This document shows positions 33,427-43,312 of a DNA stretch of 64,000 bases, in pieces. A program made the translations under genes and the position numbers. Origin of the DNA: Sinorhizobium medicae (GTDB lineage Bacteria > Pseudomonadota > Alphaproteobacteria > Rhizobiales > Rhizobiaceae); NCBI RefSeq assembly GCF_007827695.1, contig NZ_VITA01000020.1:31497-95496 (forward strand). Reading direction: 5' to 3'. Numbering within the stretch: the stretch's first letter is position 1; the number at the start of each line of letters is the position of its first letter. The notes beneath the pieces are model-generated. The model was given only the letters and a program-made list of their open reading frames with translations, had not been told where the DNA came from and did not search any database.

Positions 33427-34131
33427 CTATCGCTCTGTCCTCTTCGGCTTGTTTCGCGCATCAGCAAAAGGAGGAGAGATCTCGCTTTTCCTCTCGGCCA
33501 ATAGATTGAAGTCGGCGATCGGATGCCGATCTAGCGTCTTGTCGACGGCTTTGCGGCGCCATTCGTTCATGTCCAACACGTAGGTTCCCCACATCCCATA
33601 CCGGGCGGCCATCGCGTTGGTCTGATAAGCGTAATACTGGGCGTTGATGTAAGGGGAATCGAGACGAGCCCAACCGACGCGCAGCATTTCGGCGGCGAGA
33701 TCCACACCGCTAGTCGTGCATTGTGCGACGGGTATCCCATCGTTCGCGTAGGCCAGACCGACGCAAGTCGTGGGTCTGTTTCCGACAGTCCTTTTCAGCC
33801 AGGCCTTGGCGAAGGGACCGCATGGAACGGGGGTAGGGGCCTGTTGCTTGTCCCGGTTGGTCCACTTTGGGTTCAAAGCCCATTGAGGAAGCTCACAGGT
33901 GTCGATGCCAGCCAATCTCACTTTATAGCCATTGCCAAGCGTGCCGAACCATAGCGTGCGGCCGTCAAGAACGGTTACCGAGCCTTTGAACGTCGGCAAC
34001 CGAACAGCAGCAGCAACTGGAGGCGCAGCCTGACCGCGTAGGGCGTGCCAGTTCTGATAGATCGGATCGGCGGCAAACGCCGGCTGGGCCAAACAACTTG
34101 CGGCGATAAAATGGAAAAGGTGGCTTCTCAT
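33427..34131 (-). CDS. Exported SNase-fold protein with altered active site
   Basis: This 234-residue protein has a signal peptide (cut after AFA-AD) and an SNase-like core: VTVLDGRTLWFG, YKVRLAGIDTCELPQ and a late GMWG. In active thermonucleases the first motif is DGDT; here the third residue, a calcium ligand, is Arg. The Arg and Asp-Thr-x-Glu of the second motif are kept. It may therefore bind but not cut nucleic acid well, or serve structurally in the periplasm. It is the first of three related genes and overlaps the next by four bases. Confidence 0.75.
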   Translation of the reverse strand: MRSHLFHFIAASCLAQPAFAADPIYQNWHALRGQAAPPVAAAVRLPTFKGSVTVLDGRTLWFGTLGNGYKVRLAGIDTCELPQWALNPKWTNRDKQQAPTPVPCGPFAKAWLKRTVGNRPTTCVGLAYANDGIPVAQCTTSGVDLAAEMLRVGWARLDSPYINAQYYAYQTNAMAARYGMWGTYVLDMNEWRRKAVDKTLDRHPIADFNLLAERKSEISPPFADARNKPKRTER

Positions 34132-34664
34132 GGCTGGGCGCTCCTCGATCGCTGGTTCGCCTCACGACTAAGCAGGATGGAAGGATGCTGAACGTCGGAG
34201 AATTGCCAAAGGCCGGCCTTCTTTTGCTGAGCAAGCTGCTCGGCTATGGCGTAGGGGGCATGATAAGGGAGACCATCGGTCTTCAAGGCAGCGAATGCAT
34301 AGCCGCTTGTCACCATGATCTGCGCGAGGTCGAGCCTTTGACTGCCAACCGTGGCGTAACAAACGACATATGAGATGCCGTTGAGCTTCGCCACGGGGGC
34401 ACAGATCGGTTTGGTGTCCTTGATGTAGGCAGCCAACATCGCAAGCGATGCCTCGCCGCAATCCTTCTTGTTGCCCTGACCATCCGTGTAGGCAGTGCCG
34501 CGCAAGCAGGACTGGATGCCATAGAGACGAAACCGTTCTCCGTTCGAGATCCAGGTGTCCCCCGTTTCCAAGGTGATGCCGGGAGCAAGATCGAAGTACC
34601 CTTCAGGTGCGGCATTGGCTGCAAAGGGCAGTAGGGTCGCGAAGAGTGCAGCAGCAAGCTTCAT
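34128..34664 (-). CDS. Exported SNase-like protein, degenerate
   Basis: This 178-residue protein has a signal peptide (ANA-AP). The SNase core is visible as LETGDTW and RFRLYGIQSC, but Asp-Thr-x-Glu of the active site has become Gln-Ser-Cys, so it is unlikely to be a nuclease. It ends in the GLWQFSD element of the family. The ATG at 34664 is in the usual place for a signal peptide, and it overlaps the neighbouring gene by four bases on both sides. Confidence 0.65.
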   Translation of the reverse strand: MKLAAALFATLLPFAANAAPEGYFDLAPGITLETGDTWISNGERFRLYGIQSCLRGTAYTDGQGNKKDCGEASLAMLAAYIKDTKPICAPVAKLNGISYVVCYATVGSQRLDLAQIMVTSGYAFAALKTDGLPYHAPYAIAEQLAQQKKAGLWQFSDVQHPSILLSREANQRSRSAQP

Positions 34665-35269
34665 TGCGCCTTCACCCGAGGATCTGCCCACATGCCGTAG
34701 GAACCCTTCTGGCCGATTTCCTGAGCCTCCGTGAGATCAGGACGTTCGAATGAACCATCGGCTTTCTTAGTCAGGCGAACCGCTCCTAACGACAGAAGCT
34801 GCTCCTCAAGATTATCAACCGTGTCCATTGCTCCAGGATAGTTATAGTAGCCGTAGCAAGTGACATCCTGGACGGGGGCAGTCTGCTCGCTGATGAAGGC
34901 CCTGCAGAACAGAACCTTGGGGCTCTGCAGCATCGTTTGCAGCTGCTGCGTACCAAACTCCTCGCAAGTCCCGGAATAGTCCTCTGCGCGATTGACCAGA
35001 TCGCCGCTGCAGGGCTGAACGCCATACAGATGCAACGTTGTCGCTTCATCGACGCGAAACTCAGTCGCCGAGATAGCCTTGAAGCCATTGGCAGTGGCGT
35101 AACCTTTGCGATCAGCGACTTTGCCGGTCCCGTCGTAATACTCGACGACAAGAACCGTCTTGCCCGGCGCCGCCAGTGACCTGATGTAGTCCTTGTTCAC
35201 CGCAGGAGCGGCAAGCGCTTGTGTTGCCAATGTGCAACTTAGAAGCGCGGGAATGATGGCCTGTTTCAT
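34661..35269 (-). CDS. Exported SNase-like protein, most degenerate copy
   Basis: This 202-residue protein has a signal peptide (QALA-AP). The part TTLHLYGVQPCSGD aligns with RLAGIDTCE of the first copy, with every catalytic residue replaced. It has several cysteines and ends in GSYGMWADP, the family end motif. It is the first gene of the leftward transfer unit, about 160 bases from virB1, which is divergent. A structural periplasmic role in transfer is more likely than catalysis. Confidence 0.6.
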   Translation of the reverse strand: MKQAIIPALLSCTLATQALAAPAVNKDYIRSLAAPGKTVLVVEYYDGTGKVADRKGYATANGFKAISATEFRVDEATTLHLYGVQPCSGDLVNRAEDYSGTCEEFGTQQLQTMLQSPKVLFCRAFISEQTAPVQDVTCYGYYNYPGAMDTVDNLEEQLLSLGAVRLTKKADGSFERPDLTEAQEIGQKGSYGMWADPRVKAQ

Positions 35270-35428
35270 ATTCTAGCCCTAACCATCCGTAGTGCGATTG
35301 TTGACCCTGCAAAATAGGGTTTAACGCCGATCAGAAAACTTGTAAGAGTGCATCAAATCGGTATCATGGGTGCATTAACTCTAGTCGGTTTTCGTGGCGA
35401 TCACAACACCGTTTGACGGGCGGGTGCG

Positions 35429-36403
35429 ATGGATAAAAACACTGTCTATGCAGGGTACCTAGGCCCGCGAACCCTGACTAGCGCAGCATTATCCGTGCTG
35501 CTCGCGGCCAATACTGCTGCGTCACAAGACCTAGCCACAACAGGGCGTATTTCCAGCGATTACAACGATTCTGTGACAATCAATGAGGAATCTCTTGTCA
35601 CGAACTTCGAAGATCGCTGGAGCGGTGTCGAGACATCGGAGAAGGAATTTGTCCTTGGTGCAAACGGTGTTGTCACGAAGGGCGGAGCTGAAGTATTGGG
35701 CACAACGGCGTCGAAAGACGCGGGCGCCAAAGGGCATCACATTGATGCGTCTGTCAGCGCATATTTTGATGTCTCGGAGCGCGCCACCGGCCGCATTGAG
35801 CCTGTCCTAACTCCCACTCTAGATACTACATCTAGTGATACCCGCGAAAATCTAGGGGCAGGAACTCCCGTTGAAGAGTGTGGGCCGTCGCGCCTGTCAC
35901 CTGACGAGATTAAAGCGTTGGTTGCATCCACTGCGCGGCGATACAGCGTCGATGAGGGCTTCGCGGTTGCGATTGCCTGGGCCGAAAGCCGCTTCGATGA
36001 GATCCGCAATTCACCGAAAGGCGCACGCGGACCTATGCAGCTTATCCCCGAAACGGCGGCTCGCTTCGGTGTTCAGGACATTTGTGATCCCGCTCAAAAC
36101 ATCGAGGGCGGGATGAAGTACCTCCGCTTCCTGCTCGATGAGTTTCAGAACCCGCTTCTGGTGGCAGCCGCTTACAACAGCGGGGAGGGGCGCATCTACG
36201 AATATGGCGGCGTTCCGCCATTCCAAGAAACCGTCGGCTATGTCGCAAAGGTCGTGAATTTCCAGCTTGGCCTACCGATGCCAACCGGCAAACGGAAGGC
36301 GAGCGGGATCGTCCGAGACATGGCGGCAAAGAACACCAGCGATGCCGGAGTCATCGCTGTGGAGAAGACCGGCAAGTTCGTCGGCGGCGTGATGCATTTT
36401 TAA
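35429..36403 (+). CDS. virB1: VirB1-like lytic transglycosylase
   Basis: This 324-residue protein has an N-terminal hydrophobic region that may be a signal, a low-complexity part and an SLT domain (about 155-280) with catalytic Glu in AWAESRFD, then GPMQLIPETAARFGV and AAYNSGEGR. It opens the peptidoglycan for the transfer channel. It is the first gene of the virB operon; virB2 follows 10 bases later. GTG or ATG codons upstream are not better placed. Confidence 0.88.
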   Translation: MDKNTVYAGYLGPRTLTSAALSVLLAANTAASQDLATTGRISSDYNDSVTINEESLVTNFEDRWSGVETSEKEFVLGANGVVTKGGAEVLGTTASKDAGAKGHHIDASVSAYFDVSERATGRIEPVLTPTLDTTSSDTRENLGAGTPVEECGPSRLSPDEIKALVASTARRYSVDEGFAVAIAWAESRFDEIRNSPKGARGPMQLIPETAARFGVQDICDPAQNIEGGMKYLRFLLDEFQNPLLVAAAYNSGEGRIYEYGGVPPFQETVGYVAKVVNFQLGLPMPTGKRKASGIVRDMAAKNTSDAGVIAVEKTGKFVGGVMHF

Positions 36404-36413
36404 GGAGAGAACT

Positions 36414-36761
36414 ATGAAGAACGTCGTTTCCCGGCATTCCGGGGCATTGAAGGCAGTAGCCGTCATTGGCTTGGTGGCAGCCCTGCAGGTTGCAGGCGCT
36501 GATCAAGCGCTTGCACAGGCTGGCGGTGGCGGCGGCGGTGCATTCGCCCCCCTTCAGACAGCCGTACAGATGATCGTTGACTTCATCACCGGCCCCTTCG
36601 GACGTCTGATGGCAATCATCGCCGTGATTGGCCTCGGCTTCCTTGCCTTTGCCGGCAGGCTTTCGTGGTTCACGGCCGGAGCCGTCGTCATTGGCATCGG
36701 TCTCGTGTTCGGCGCCCCTGCCATCGTTGACCAGATGATTTCGTCGGTAGGCGGCGGCTGA
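36414..36761 (+). CDS. virB2: VirB2 pilin
   Basis: This 115-residue protein has a long leader (about 36-40 residues, ending in ALAQA) and two hydrophobic helices separated by a short basic loop (AGRLSWF). This is the VirB2/TrbC pilin plan. AAGGAG lies close before the ATG. It is overlapped by one base with virB3. Confidence 0.92.
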   Translation: MKNVVSRHSGALKAVAVIGLVAALQVAGADQALAQAGGGGGGAFAPLQTAVQMIVDFITGPFGRLMAIIAVIGLGFLAFAGRLSWFTAGAVVIGIGLVFGAPAIVDQMISSVGGG

Positions 36762-37060
36762 TGAGCGATTTTCAGGACGAGAAGCCAGCTTTGACGCCGT
36801 TGGTGATCGGCTTGACCCGTTCTCCGACGCTATGGGGCGTGCCCTACATGGCGGTCGTCCTGATCATCGGCGTGACAATCATTGGGTGGCTGGTGACGAA
36901 CCATCTGGCGGCACTGCTGATCGCGCCAGCCGCCTACCTTGTCCTTTTCTCGCTTTGTGCCTGGGACAGCAAGATTCTCGACGTCCTGCAGGTCACGTCC
37001 CGCAAGACGCCAAGGACCCCCAACAAGCGCTTTTGGGGCACCAACTCATACGGACCATAG
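36761..37060 (+). CDS. virB3: VirB3
   Basis: This 99-residue inner-membrane protein has the VirB3/TrbD pattern: GLTRSPTLWGVPYMAVV, two adjacent hydrophobic helices and a C-terminal conserved WDSKILDVLQV region. It works with the VirB4 ATPase at the base of the channel. Confidence 0.9.
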   Translation: MSDFQDEKPALTPLVIGLTRSPTLWGVPYMAVVLIIGVTIIGWLVTNHLAALLIAPAAYLVLFSLCAWDSKILDVLQVTSRKTPRTPNKRFWGTNSYGP

Positions 37061-37063
37061 TAG

Positions 37064-39523
37064 ATGCTGAAAGTCGTCAAGGAAGAGCTTGGGTTTGGGA
37101 AGGTCGCCGGCAACGAGCGGCCTATGTCCGTTCACATCCCCTATATGCGGCATGTGTCTGACACGGTCATCGGGCTCGAGAATGGAACCCTGATCAGCGT
37201 CATCAAGCTTGATGGACTGTTCTTCCAGACGGAGGACCAGGCCGAATTGAACATGCGTTCTGTTGTGCAGAACACCATGATCCGAGCACTAGGTTCCAGC
37301 CGCTATTCTCTTTGGTCGACTGTAATCCGTCGTGAGGTCGAGACCGAAATCGGCAGTTCGTTCGATTCCTCCTTCTGCGAGATCCTGAACGATCGCTATA
37401 TGGACCAACTTCGCAAGAAGCGGATGTTCACGAACGAAATCTACCTGACGATCGTGCGTTCGGGCATGAAAGGGGCGCTTGGCCTCGGCGACTCGCTGAA
37501 GCGGATCTTTGAACGCTCGAGCAAGGAGGCCAGGGCCCAAGCGACCCGTGAAGACGTGACCGACCTCGAAGAGCTGGTTGGGAACATCGTGAGAGAGTTG
37601 CACAAGTACGGCGCAAAGCCGCTTGGCATCACGTATCGCAAGAAATCAGACGATACCGCGAAAAAGGACATCGATGGAGAAGACGCTAAGGGCGATCCGT
37701 ATTCGGAGCCCTGCGAGTTCTTCAACACGATCCTGACCTGCGGTGTGCCGCGAAAGATGCGGCTTCCGCGCATGGGAATTCGCAACTACGTCGGCACTTC
37801 ACGGCTTCACTTTTCAAAGCGGACGATGCAAGCACAAGCGGCGGTGGAAGAAGATAGCCGCTATGCCGCTCTACTCTCAATCAAAGAATATCCTCCATTC
37901 ACTGGTCCCGGCATGTTGGATGGGTTGCTGCAGGTGAACCACGAGTTCATCCTGACGCAGTCCTTCACCCTTGCAGACAAACCGATCGCACAAGAGCGGA
38001 TCAGCCGCCTTCAACGCCAAATCAAGGCCTCCGACGAAGCGGGTAGTTCGGTCGAATCCGACATCGACTATGCTTTGAACAGCCTTCTCAATCAGGAGGC
38101 TGTATTCGGCTTCCATCATTTTTCGCTTCTGTGCATTTCGCGGGACCTCGAGGGATTAAGCCGTTGCGTGTCGGAACTTGGCGCTTGCCTCACCGACATG
38201 AACATCAACTGGCTCCGGGAAGACCTTAATCTTGAGGCGGCGTTCTGGGCGCAGCTGCCTGGAAACCGCTCCTACATCTCCCGCATCGCCATGCTGTCGA
38301 GCGCCAACTTCTCCGGCCTTTCCTCGATGCATAATTTCGCGACCGGACAAGCGGATCGCACCCATTGGGGCCTGCCGATCACCATTCTGGAAACGACCTC
38401 ACAAACCCCCTACTGGTTCAACTTCCACCGCCGGGATATCGGGCACTTCACGGTGACTGGTCCGACAGGATCCGGCAAGACCGTAGGTTTGACCTTCCTG
38501 CTGGCTCAGGCGATGCGGGTTTCACCCACGCCTCGCGCCGTGTTCTTCGACAAGGACCGTGGGGCTGAGATCTTCGTCAGGGCGATCGGCGGAGCCTACG
38601 AAGTTTTGTCTCCGGGAACGCCCACGGGCTTTAACCCGCTGCAACTGGAAAACACCGGCGAGAACCGGGAATTTCTGGTCCGTCTGCTCAAGGCCATGCT
38701 GCGCGGCGATCGTCGCACCGACTTCACGCAAGAGGACGAGGACACGCTGGAAAAGGCAATCGTCCGGATCATGCAGGAGCCGGCAGCTCAGCGGAACCTC
38801 CCGAATCTTGCCGGCCTCTTGATGGGGCGGTCCAAGGCCGATGCCAACGATCTGTACTCGCGGCTTCGCCCTTGGATCGAAGGCGAAAAAGCCTGGCTGT
38901 TCAACGCGCCCCATGACGTCCTTTCCTTCTCGGGTCACAGCGTGTTTGGCTTTGATATGACCAACATCCTCGGAAACGAGGAGCTAAGAACCCCTGCGCT
39001 GATGTATCTTTACCATCGGCTGGACGAGCTGCTGGACGGTAACCCCGTCATGTTCTTCATGGATGAAGGCTGGCAGCTACTTATGGATGACACCTTCAGC
39101 GCCTTCATCGTCGACAAGATGAAGACGATCCGAAAGCTCAACGGCATCGTGGGCTTTGGTACGCAGTCGGCTGCTGACATTACCAAATCCAAAGCGTCGC
39201 ACACGCTCATTGAGCAATCGGCGACCAACATCCACTTCCCGAACCCACGGGCTGACGAAGAGAGCTACATCAAGCGCTTCGGCCTGACGGTGAAGGAGTT
39301 CAAGTTCATCAAGAACACGCCTCCTGAAAAGAGAACCTTCCTGATCAAGCACGGCAATGACTCCGTCATTGCACGTCTCGATCTGTCGACAATGCCGGAC
39401 CTTGTAAAGGTGCTTTCGGGACGCAAGGAGACGATCGAGGAGTGCGCGGCACTTCGCGAGCAGTACGGAGACGGACCGGAAAACTGGTTGGCGAAATTCT
39501 GCGGATGGGAGAAGGCCGAATGA
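37064..39523 (+). CDS. virB4: VirB4 ATPase
   Basis: This 819-residue ATPase has the CagE/TrbE N-terminal region and a RecA-like C-terminal half. Walker A is GPTGSGKT at about 466-473, and Walker [10 protein letters not shown] near residue 665. It powers pilus biogenesis and the transfer channel. Its stop overlaps the start of the second lytic transglycosylase. Confidence 0.95.
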   Translation: MLKVVKEELGFGKVAGNERPMSVHIPYMRHVSDTVIGLENGTLISVIKLDGLFFQTEDQAELNMRSVVQNTMIRALGSSRYSLWSTVIRREVETEIGSSFDSSFCEILNDRYMDQLRKKRMFTNEIYLTIVRSGMKGALGLGDSLKRIFERSSKEARAQATREDVTDLEELVGNIVRELHKYGAKPLGITYRKKSDDTAKKDIDGEDAKGDPYSEPCEFFNTILTCGVPRKMRLPRMGIRNYVGTSRLHFSKRTMQAQAAVEEDSRYAALLSIKEYPPFTGPGMLDGLLQVNHEFILTQSFTLADKPIAQERISRLQRQIKASDEAGSSVESDIDYALNSLLNQEAVFGFHHFSLLCISRDLEGLSRCVSELGACLTDMNINWLREDLNLEAAFWAQLPGNRSYISRIAMLSSANFSGLSSMHNFATGQADRTHWGLPITILETTSQTPYWFNFHRRDIGHFTVTGPTGSGKTVGLTFLLAQAMRVSPTPRAVFFDKDRGAEIFVRAIGGAYEVLSPGTPTGFNPLQLENTGENREFLVRLLKAMLRGDRRTDFTQEDEDTLEKAIVRIMQEPAAQRNLPNLAGLLMGRSKADANDLYSRLRPWIEGEKAWLFNAPHDVLSFSGHSVFGFDMTNILGNEELRTPALMYLYHRLDELLDGNPVMFFMDEGWQLLMDDTFSAFIVDKMKTIRKLNGIVGFGTQSAADITKSKASHTLIEQSATNIHFPNPRADEESYIKRFGLTVKEFKFIKNTPPEKRTFLIKHGNDSVIARLDLSTMPDLVKVLSGRKETIEECAALREQYGDGPENWLAKFCGWEKAE

Positions 39524-40611
39524 GGAACAGTCCGACTCTGACGCTGCTTGCGGCAGCCTTGGCATTGGGAACAGCGCAGCCAGCTTTTACTCAGGTTCCC
39601 GTTACGGATGGCGCTCATACCGCGACCGATTCAGTGCGCAACGAGACTACTAGAAAGATCGAGGAGACCGACAGTCGCCGGCACTCGGTTAGCAAAAGTG
39701 TGACGTGCTCTATGTACCGACCCGGCCGTGGTGGTGACGCGCCTTCGGCCGCGCAGGCCAACCCGGAGATTGTTGGGCTCGTGAAGCGAGTGGCGCGTGA
39801 GGAAGGTGTTGATGAAACCCTCTTCATGTCCCTCGTGTACCAGGAAAGCCGGTTCAATCCCTGTGCCAAGTCGCCGGTTGGAGCGATGGGCCTGTCACAG
39901 CTGATGCCTGGAACAGCTAAGGATCTTGGTGTCAATCCTCACGACATCGAGGACAACCTTCGAGGTGGGGCACGATATCTCAAGCAGCAGCTTCGCACCT
40001 TCAACGGCAACACGAGCCTCGCACTTGCCGCCTACAACGCAGGGCCAGGTAACGTTCGCAAGTATGGCGGCATCCCTCCGTTCAAGGAAACGCAGGGCTA
40101 TGTCGCCGCGATTAAGGGCAAGTGGATGCCGCAATTTGGTGGCTCCGACGTCTCGAACATACCTGAGAACTTCGGCGGGGGCAGCTCGGGTTTTTCAGGT
40201 GCGAGAGACGCTACGATCAATTCCATGGCAACCAGCCAGTCGATTTCCGAAAACAGCGGGAACGTCGCCTCATGGCTTCAGCAGCTCGGCCAGATGGAAA
40301 GCGGCACGATCCAAGACAGCTGGGATCACAATTCCGGGGCGCGTAACGCCAATCTTGAAATGATGAACCAGGTCATCCGCCTCGGAACAACGATGGCGGA
40401 GCTTATGAATTCTCAAAATGCACTCGATCTAGGCGGGCTCTCGGGGTCTTCGCGGTCCAGCGACTACAAGCGAGACGAGAAAGAAGACGATCGCGAGGTA
40501 GCTGACCTCTGCGACAAGGAACTGCAGCTTGAGTGGAATCCGGAGGAACAGGCCTGCGTTCGAAAACTCGAACCAGAGGCTGACATGAAGCTGATGTTGA
40601 GCGCCGAATGA
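39520..40611 (+). CDS. Second lytic transglycosylase in the virB operon
   Basis: This 363-residue exported protein has a signal peptide (AQPAFTQ) and an SLT domain in the middle (about 90-200) with [19 protein letters not shown] and AAYNAGPGN, which are the catalytic and fold motifs. The C-terminal third has no clear domain. It starts inside the virB4 stop (ATGA), so it is an integral operon member. Most VirB operons have only one such enzyme (VirB1), here the first gene. The two are not close copies of each other. Confidence 0.88.
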   Translation: MRNSPTLTLLAAALALGTAQPAFTQVPVTDGAHTATDSVRNETTRKIEETDSRRHSVSKSVTCSMYRPGRGGDAPSAAQANPEIVGLVKRVAREEGVDETLFMSLVYQESRFNPCAKSPVGAMGLSQLMPGTAKDLGVNPHDIEDNLRGGARYLKQQLRTFNGNTSLALAAYNAGPGNVRKYGGIPPFKETQGYVAAIKGKWMPQFGGSDVSNIPENFGGGSSGFSGARDATINSMATSQSISENSGNVASWLQQLGQMESGTIQDSWDHNSGARNANLEMMNQVIRLGTTMAELMNSQNALDLGGLSGSSRSSDYKRDEKEDDREVADLCDKELQLEWNPEEQACVRKLEPEADMKLMLSAE

Positions 40612-40625
40612 CAAGGAGAACGGCC

Positions 40626-41324
40626 ATGAAAAGAGCATTTCTGACTGCGTTTTCGCTAGCGATGGCGTCTACTGCGCATGCACAGGTTCCCGTGATCGAC
40701 AGCGCCAACCTGAAGATTGCAACGGAAACCTCTCAGACGACCGATCAGATCCTGGATACGAACAAGGAGGTTCTGAAGACGGTAGAAGAGACGCTTAAAG
40801 CCGTCACGGGGGATCGCGGGAGCGTTTCAAATCCCATGCAGAACCTCGCCGTTGGTCAAGGTTTCAGCGTTTCTCAGATGCCGTCACTCGATAGCCTGAT
40901 GCAGGGCGGAGTCCCGAACTTCGGCAGCATGGGCGGTGACATCGGCCAGATTGCCACCACCTTCATCAACGGTCTTCAGCTAGTAAAGAACTTGTCTGGC
41001 AAGGCGGACAGCACGTTCTCCGGCGACAAGTCCTACGAACAGATGATGAACACCGTCCTTGGAGTTGCTGCCCTAGTCACCGGCTCGCAACAGGCCGTTC
41101 AGTCCCGAACACAGGCATTCCAGCAGGCAGGTCAGCAGATCGGCCAGGCCCAAGACATCAAGGGGTCCATCGATCAGAACACGCAGCTGCAGGTTCAAAC
41201 CGGCCTGACGATCAACGAAATGATTGGCGTGATGAATGGGGCGGTCGGCTCCCTGCAGGCTCAAAACCAGCGCCGCCTTGTCGACATCTCCAATACCAAG
41301 AAGGCGCTGACCTACGGTGACTAA
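40626..41324 (+). CDS. virB5: VirB5 minor pilin
   Basis: This 232-residue exported protein (signal peptide cut after AHA-Q) begins PVIDSANLKIA and has a long helical body, which is the VirB5/TraC pattern, and ends LQAQNQRRLVDISNTKKALTYGD. The ATG at 40626 has AAGGAG upstream. VirB5 is the pilus-tip or adhesion component. Confidence 0.85.
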   Translation: MKRAFLTAFSLAMASTAHAQVPVIDSANLKIATETSQTTDQILDTNKEVLKTVEETLKAVTGDRGSVSNPMQNLAVGQGFSVSQMPSLDSLMQGGVPNFGSMGGDIGQIATTFINGLQLVKNLSGKADSTFSGDKSYEQMMNTVLGVAALVTGSQQAVQSRTQAFQQAGQQIGQAQDIKGSIDQNTQLQVQTGLTINEMIGVMNGAVGSLQAQNQRRLVDISNTKKALTYGD

Positions 41325-41553
41325 GACATTTCGAGTGAATGGTTATGTGCTCCTCTCCGTTCTGGTTGCTGCCGGCGTAACTGGCTGCGCCGGTGCTCCG
41401 AAAGAGAAGACTGCACCATGCAAGAGGCCGGCAAACCTCACATCCTACGCCGAGGATCCGCGACAGGAATGTGGCCCAATGACCAGCGTGAATGGCAACC
41501 CATCGGAAGCGCTGGCGGCGATCGACGCTTTCGCTGCAAGCGGAGAGCAGTGA
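41317..41553 (+). CDS. VirB7-like or Eex-like lipoprotein
   Basis: This 78-residue protein has a short signal peptide and lipobox VTGC, then APCKRPANL, and a later Cys (QECGPM). Its start is a GTG that overlaps the end of virB5. Lipoproteins in this operon slot can be VirB7, the core-complex lipoprotein that pairs with VirB9, or an entry-exclusion protein (as between virB5 and virB6 homologues in pKM101). No other VirB7 candidate lies between virB6 and virB8, which favours VirB7. Confidence 0.7.
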   Translation: MTKTFRVNGYVLLSVLVAAGVTGCAGAPKEKTAPCKRPANLTSYAEDPRQECGPMTSVNGNPSEALAAIDAFAASGEQ

Positions 41554-41557
41554 CCCC

Positions 41558-42586
41558 ATGAACTTTCTAGGCGGCCTGCTTGAGGCTCTTGAAGATGCAG
41601 GGCGGAATTTCTCCCAACGGGCTTATGAGGTCGTTGGCGACGAGATCATGCCCTTGCTGACGATCATGCTTATTGCCTACGTCGCCTATTACGGACTTCA
41701 ACTCGTCATGGGGACCGCGCGAGTGAGCGTCGGCGAGATCGTCGGCCGGGTCGTGCGGATGATGCTTATCGTCGCTTTCATTGATCAGTGGGGCAACTTC
41801 CAACTCTTCTTTTACGACTGGCTGAACAACACGCCGGAAGACGTGGGGCGGGCGCTCCTGACGGCTAGCAGTACCGGGATAACTGAGCCGACAGACGGCC
41901 TCTCCATGATTTGGGAGACAGCGAATGAGGCAGCAGCAGCATTCGCGGAGCAGTCAGGCTACTTCGCCATTCTCCCGGGCCTTGTAGGGTTCCTGATCAT
42001 GCTGGCGGTTGGGCTGTTCATTGCCGTTGCGCTTGCCATCCTCGTGCTTGCGAAGGTGATGATGTGGGTGCTGCTTGGCACTGCACCGATCTTTATCGCC
42101 TGCCTATTGTTTGATTCCACGCGCCAGTACGGAATGGCTTGGTTCCAGCAGGTTTTGACGTACGCGATTATTCCGCTCTTCGTTTACGTCGTCGCCGCCT
42201 TTCTCATCACGACCATGGACGCTGAACTGCAGAAGGTCGCAGCGGCAGCATCCGCGAACGAGATCCAGCTAGACGATATCTCGGCTTTCGTCCTGATCTG
42301 TGCGGCTGGTGCTTTTGTCCTCTTCAACATCCAAACTCTCGCCCAGGGAATTACCGGGGGCGTGGCAACGGGCGTTGGGCAGATCGCTCGATCGGTTGGC
42401 TACGCGACCGGTGTTGCACTGCCGGCACGAGCTTTGACCGCGACACGTTCTGTAGCCGGGAGGGCTGGAGAATTAGGAATGGCCGCACGCGCCAGAACCC
42501 ATGCCGGCATGAGGGAAAACATCCAAAACGCCGGTGCAGCAGAAGCGATGCAAAACAGAATTACCAACAACAGTCTGCCCAACTAG
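41558..42586 (+). CDS. virB6: VirB6 inner-membrane channel protein
   Basis: This 342-residue polytopic protein has about six hydrophobic helices and the VirB6/TrbL pattern, with a central LAKVMMWVLLGTAPIFIACLLFDST motif split by a short loop. The C-terminal part is Ala/Arg-rich and soluble. ATG at 41558 is 5 bases after the previous stop. It forms part of the DNA path across the inner membrane. Confidence 0.92.
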   Translation: MNFLGGLLEALEDAGRNFSQRAYEVVGDEIMPLLTIMLIAYVAYYGLQLVMGTARVSVGEIVGRVVRMMLIVAFIDQWGNFQLFFYDWLNNTPEDVGRALLTASSTGITEPTDGLSMIWETANEAAAAFAEQSGYFAILPGLVGFLIMLAVGLFIAVALAILVLAKVMMWVLLGTAPIFIACLLFDSTRQYGMAWFQQVLTYAIIPLFVYVVAAFLITTMDAELQKVAAAASANEIQLDDISAFVLICAAGAFVLFNIQTLAQGITGGVATGVGQIARSVGYATGVALPARALTATRSVAGRAGELGMAARARTHAGMRENIQNAGAAEAMQNRITNNSLPN

Positions 42587-42619
42587 GCAACTGGTGGCGG
42601 GAATTAAGGGCTAGGATAC

Positions 42620-43312
42620 ATGGCAGAGAATAACGATGCTCTCCGGAGCTATTTTCAGGATGGGGACCGTTGGGAACAAGAGATCGTCAAAAAGGCCAAA
42701 CGGTCCAAGGCGTTCGCTTGGCTGATTACGCTGATCTTCGGCGGCATCACGATCCTGTCGCTATCCGCATTGGTGATGCTCGTGCCCCTCAAGAGCTTCG
42801 AGCCGTACATCGTCGAGGTCGACAAGAACACTGGCTACATTGAGGTCAAGACAGGGCTGACCCGAACATCGAACATCACCGATCAGCAGGCGGTCACTCA
42901 GGCGAATGTCGTCCGTTACATTCGATCCCGCGAGGGCTATGATCCTTTTGCCATCGAGCAGAACTTTGGAATTGCAGCTTTGCTCTCCACCGGCGACGCA
43001 GCGCGCGACCTCCAGGCCCAATGGAGTGCCGCGAACCCTGACAATCCAGCTCGCCGGCTCGGCAAAAGCAAGTCGATCACCGTTGACATAAAGTCTGTCA
43101 CCTTCCCCAACACGACAACGGCGCTCGTCCGGTTCTCGACGCATGAGCGCTCTGATTCAGACGTCATCACGCGCCATTTCATCTCTATCGTTCGCTATCG
43201 CTACACGGATACGCCTGAGCGCAACGAATGGCGCTTCGAAAACCCGTTGGGCTTCCAGGTTTATGACTACCGCCGTGATCAGGAAACGGTGACCTCGGGA
43301 GGCCAGCAGTGA
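42620..43312 (+). CDS. virB8: VirB8
   Basis: This 230-residue protein has one N-terminal TM helix (about 31-53) and a periplasmic NTF2-like domain with YIRSREGYDP and the strand FISIVRYRYTDTPERNEWRFENPLGFQV, typical of VirB8. It nucleates channel assembly. It overlaps virB9 by four bases. Confidence 0.94.
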   Translation: MAENNDALRSYFQDGDRWEQEIVKKAKRSKAFAWLITLIFGGITILSLSALVMLVPLKSFEPYIVEVDKNTGYIEVKTGLTRTSNITDQQAVTQANVVRYIRSREGYDPFAIEQNFGIAALLSTGDAARDLQAQWSAANPDNPARRLGKSKSITVDIKSVTFPNTTTALVRFSTHERSDSDVITRHFISIVRYRYTDTPERNEWRFENPLGFQVYDYRRDQETVTSGGQQ

